Shown here: positions 32,185 to 33,396 of the stretch, piece by piece | Layout: every line of letters starts with the position of its first letter | Position numbering within the stretch: position 1 is the first letter of the stretch | From: an uncultured Prevotellaceae bacterium | Lineage (GTDB): Bacteria; Bacteroidota; Bacteroidia; Bacteroidales; Bacteroidaceae | Reading direction: 5' to 3' | DNA: 33,396 nucleotides | NCBI GenBank assembly: GCA_902800585.1 | Contig: CADCEW010000051.1 | Span: forward strand, 1 to 33,396 | The notes under the pieces: generated by a model | The model's input: only the letters and a program-made list of their open reading frames with translations | The model's database searches: none | Told to the model about the DNA's origin: nothing | Position numbers and translations under genes: made by a program

Positions 32185-32988
32185 ATGTTAGTATATACCT
32201 TCGACAAGACCATGGATGGCATATTGTCTGCCGTCTTCGACGCTTACTTCCGCCATCAACAGCCTGATATGCTGGTGGGCGAAGGCGCACAGTTGCCGCT
32301 GTTCTGCGAAGAGGTATGGCAGGTGGTGACAACAGAGGAGAAGGCGACAAGGGTATGGACAGGACTCGAGAAACGACTGCCACGAGAAGCACTGCATCTC
32401 CTCATGGTCAGTTGGCAATCGGAAGAGAAAGACCTGCCGACTCCCCTCTTTCATTATATATATAAGGTGTTCGGAGCCAAGGGCATCGAACGTAACTTCT
32501 CCGACCCCGATGTGCTGCATGTGACGAATACGGCACGAAGAGTGATGCACGAACAGTTACGCATGAAACAGTTTATACGCTTCCAGAAAGCGAAAGACGG
32601 CACCTATCTCGCAGTGGTATCGCCAGACCATAACGTACTGCCACTCATCACAAGCCATTTCCAAGACCGCTTCGGCGACCAGTCGTGGCTCATCTATGAT
32701 GCGAAAAGGCATTATGGTTTCTACTATAGCCTCACCCCCAACCCCTCTCCTAAAGGCGAGGGGAGTTCTATGCCGATACGCGTAACTTTTGAAGATGAAA
32801 ACTCATTGCCCTTTGATTTGTCTAACGGGAAGTTGGACGAGGCTATGCTGAGCGAGAACGACCAACTATTCCAAGACTTATGGCGCACCTATTTCAAGGC
32901 TGTCTGCATCAAGGAACGCATGAACCCCCGCAAACAACTCAGCGACATGCCCCGCCGCTATTGGAAATACATGACTGAAAAGCAATAA
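32185..32988 (+). CDS. Uracil-DNA-glycosylase-like partner of the radical SAM protein (DUF4130/TIGR03915 type)
   Basis: A 267-residue protein beginning MLVYTFDKTMDGILSAVF, the typical opening of the family predicted to work with the UDG-linked radical SAM enzyme. The C-terminal DUF4130 part is plain: VTNTARRVMHEQLRMKQFIRF as landmark (113-133), SPDHNVLPLITSHFQDRF (146-163) and the ending KERMNPRKQL then MPRRYWKYMTE. Residues about 182-196 (SLTPNPSPKGEGSSM) are an in-frame palindromic repeat element placed after GFYY, where relatives have a short turn. The radical SAM gene lies 8.4 kb to the left at 22517-23806, although the two are usually adjacent. ATG 32185 is chosen from homology. The catalytic activity of this family has not been shown from sequence. 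Confidence 0.87.
   Translation: MLVYTFDKTMDGILSAVFDAYFRHQQPDMLVGEGAQLPLFCEEVWQVVTTEEKATRVWTGLEKRLPREALHLLMVSWQSEEKDLPTPLFHYIYKVFGAKGIERNFSDPDVLHVTNTARRVMHEQLRMKQFIRFQKAKDGTYLAVVSPDHNVLPLITSHFQDRFGDQSWLIYDAKRHYGFYYSLTPNPSPKGEGSSMPIRVTFEDENSLPFDLSNGKLDEAMLSENDQLFQDLWRTYFKAVCIKERMNPRKQLSDMPRRYWKYMTEKQ
32730..32769. repeat. Palindromic repeat element inserted in frame in the glycosylase-like gene
   Basis: CCTCACCCCCAA leads into a 9-bp stem with one mismatch, CCCCTCTCC (32742-32750) with GGCGAGGGG (32755-32763), loop TAAA. Same element as at 10373-10408, here read in the sense direction and encoding LTPNPSPKGEG. Confidence 0.85.
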
Positions 32989-33036
32989 TCATTCCAATGC
33001 CTTCTATGCTTCGTTCCAGTATCTGTTAGGGGGGTA

Positions 33037-33124
33037 TAGTAGCCTTTACTTACATCGTTAGTAGCCTTTACTTACAACCATAGAAGGCTTTAGCACAAGT
33101 GATAGAAGGCACTCCGATGTTTGG
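33037..33124. repeat. Second 22-bp tandem array
   Basis: Four 22-bp units at 33037-33058, 33059-33080, 33081-33102 and 33103-33124. The first two share 18 bases (TAGTAGCCTTTACTTACA) with a small dyad AGTA-N5-TACT; the last two begin TAGAAGGC. An inverted GCCTTCTAT lies just before the array at about 33000-33008. Same period as the array at 5976-6063, and also just downstream of a gene. Confidence 0.7.
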
Positions 33125-33146
33125 GGCATGGGGTTCGACCGATGGT

Positions 33147-33179
33147 CAGTTAAGATTCAGTTAAGAACAAGTTAAGAGA
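33147..33179 (+). promoter_or_regulatory. Three 11-bp direct repeats, response-regulator-type site
   Basis: CAGTTAAGATT, CAGTTAAGAAC and AAGTTAAGAGA follow one another without gaps. TTAAG spaced by 11 bp is the arrangement bound by OmpR/PhoB-family response regulators such as PmrA. It lies about 180 bp above the promoter at 33334-33365. Confidence 0.5.
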
Positions 33180-33188
33180 ATTTCGCAA

Positions 33189-33276
33189 AAACACCTACCC
33201 TCCTACCTATATATGGCTGGAATGCCGATAAACAAAGGGATTGCGGATAGGTAGGTGTTTGCCAAACACCTACCTA
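33189..33276. repeat. Palindrome with a further copy of one arm
   Basis: A perfect 13-bp inverted repeat, TAGGTAGGTGTTT (33248-33260), spacer GCC, AAACACCTACCTA (33264-33276). The arm AAACACCTACC occurs once more at 33189-33199, so two alternative pairings are possible. Confidence 0.7.
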
Positions 33277-33314
33277 ACAAGTACCCTATTTTAAAAATTT
33301 AACATAATTTTACA

Positions 33315-33326
33315 CGGAAATTTCCG
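33315..33326. promoter_or_regulatory. 12-bp perfect palindrome beside the right-end promoter
   Basis: CGGAAATTTCCG, overlapping a second palindrome TTCCGGAA at 33322-33329, immediately before the -33 element at 33334. An operator is plausible. Confidence 0.4.
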
Positions 33327-33333
33327 GAAATAC

Positions 33334-33365
33334 TTGCAAACCGCATGTTAAATGTTGTATCTTTG
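33334..33365 (+). promoter_or_regulatory. Promoter reading out of the window
   Basis: TTG at 33334-33336, 21 bp, then TATCTTTG at 33358-33365. The transcript would begin near 33372, within or just before the hairpin GCCGTTGC (33365-33372) / GCAACGGC (33381-33388). The gene it serves lies beyond the window. Confidence 0.65.
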
Positions 33366-33396
33366 CCGTTGCTAAAAAATGCAACGGCGATTGTGG

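Overview
The window looks like a chromosomal piece of a Prevotella-like member of the Bacteroidales. Many genes sit behind the Bacteroidetes-type promoter (TTTG or TTG, about 20 bp, TAnnTTTG), Shine-Dalgarno signals are weak, and the housekeeping proteins (GroEL ending in MGG repeats, LpxK, trimeric PNP, a DUF3943-type outer-membrane protein, an AmgK-RapZ fusion) fit that group. The genus is inferred from overall protein character; there is no rRNA gene here.

Left part (1-7500) is accessory. Two Nudix hydrolases are followed by a short membrane-anchored AraC-type protein with a likely broken C-terminus. Next comes an AT-rich restriction-modification island: a DpnII-type GATC system (dpnM, endonuclease, dpnA, overlapping, minus strand), preceded by a 57-codon DpnD/PcfM-like gene and by a 130-bp imperfect palindrome that would form the operon leader. 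A divergent gene encodes a winged-helix plus PD-(D/E)XK-like protein. A probable gene remnant and four 22-bp repeats, each with a perfect GTACA-N7-TGTAC dyad, lead to a three-gene unit: a frameshifted vanW-like gene, an overlooked 51-residue membrane protein and a Cys-rich protein.

Middle part (7500-23800) is mostly core metabolism: a secreted GH13 enzyme, guaA, a truncated four-helix-bundle gene, a cell-wall sugar salvage pair (AmgK-like kinase fused to a RapZ C-terminal domain, then a MurU-like uridylyltransferase), an L-fucose/L-arabinose isomerase-family protein, groES-groEL behind a sigma54-like promoter, and sppA-lpxK-PNP-thiL. A tRNA-Phe and a radical SAM DNA-repair-type protein follow.

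Right part (23800-33396) holds a DUF3943 outer-membrane protein and an efflux operon (AraC regulator, TolC, HlyD, two ABC-2 permeases, no ATPase). The predicted uracil-DNA-glycosylase-like partner of the radical SAM protein follows, 8 kb from its partner. The window ends in a dense regulatory region: a second 22-bp repeat array, 11-bp direct repeats, palindromes and a promoter reading out of the window.

The most distinctive signals are small repeats rather than whole operons. A palindromic element of roughly 35 bp sits in frame inside both guaA and the glycosylase-like gene. A 9-bp unit sits inside lpxK and, antisense, inside tolC. Two 22-bp arrays lie downstream of genes. The best candidate for an undescribed system is the DpnII island with its DpnD-like protein, structured leader and divergent nuclease.
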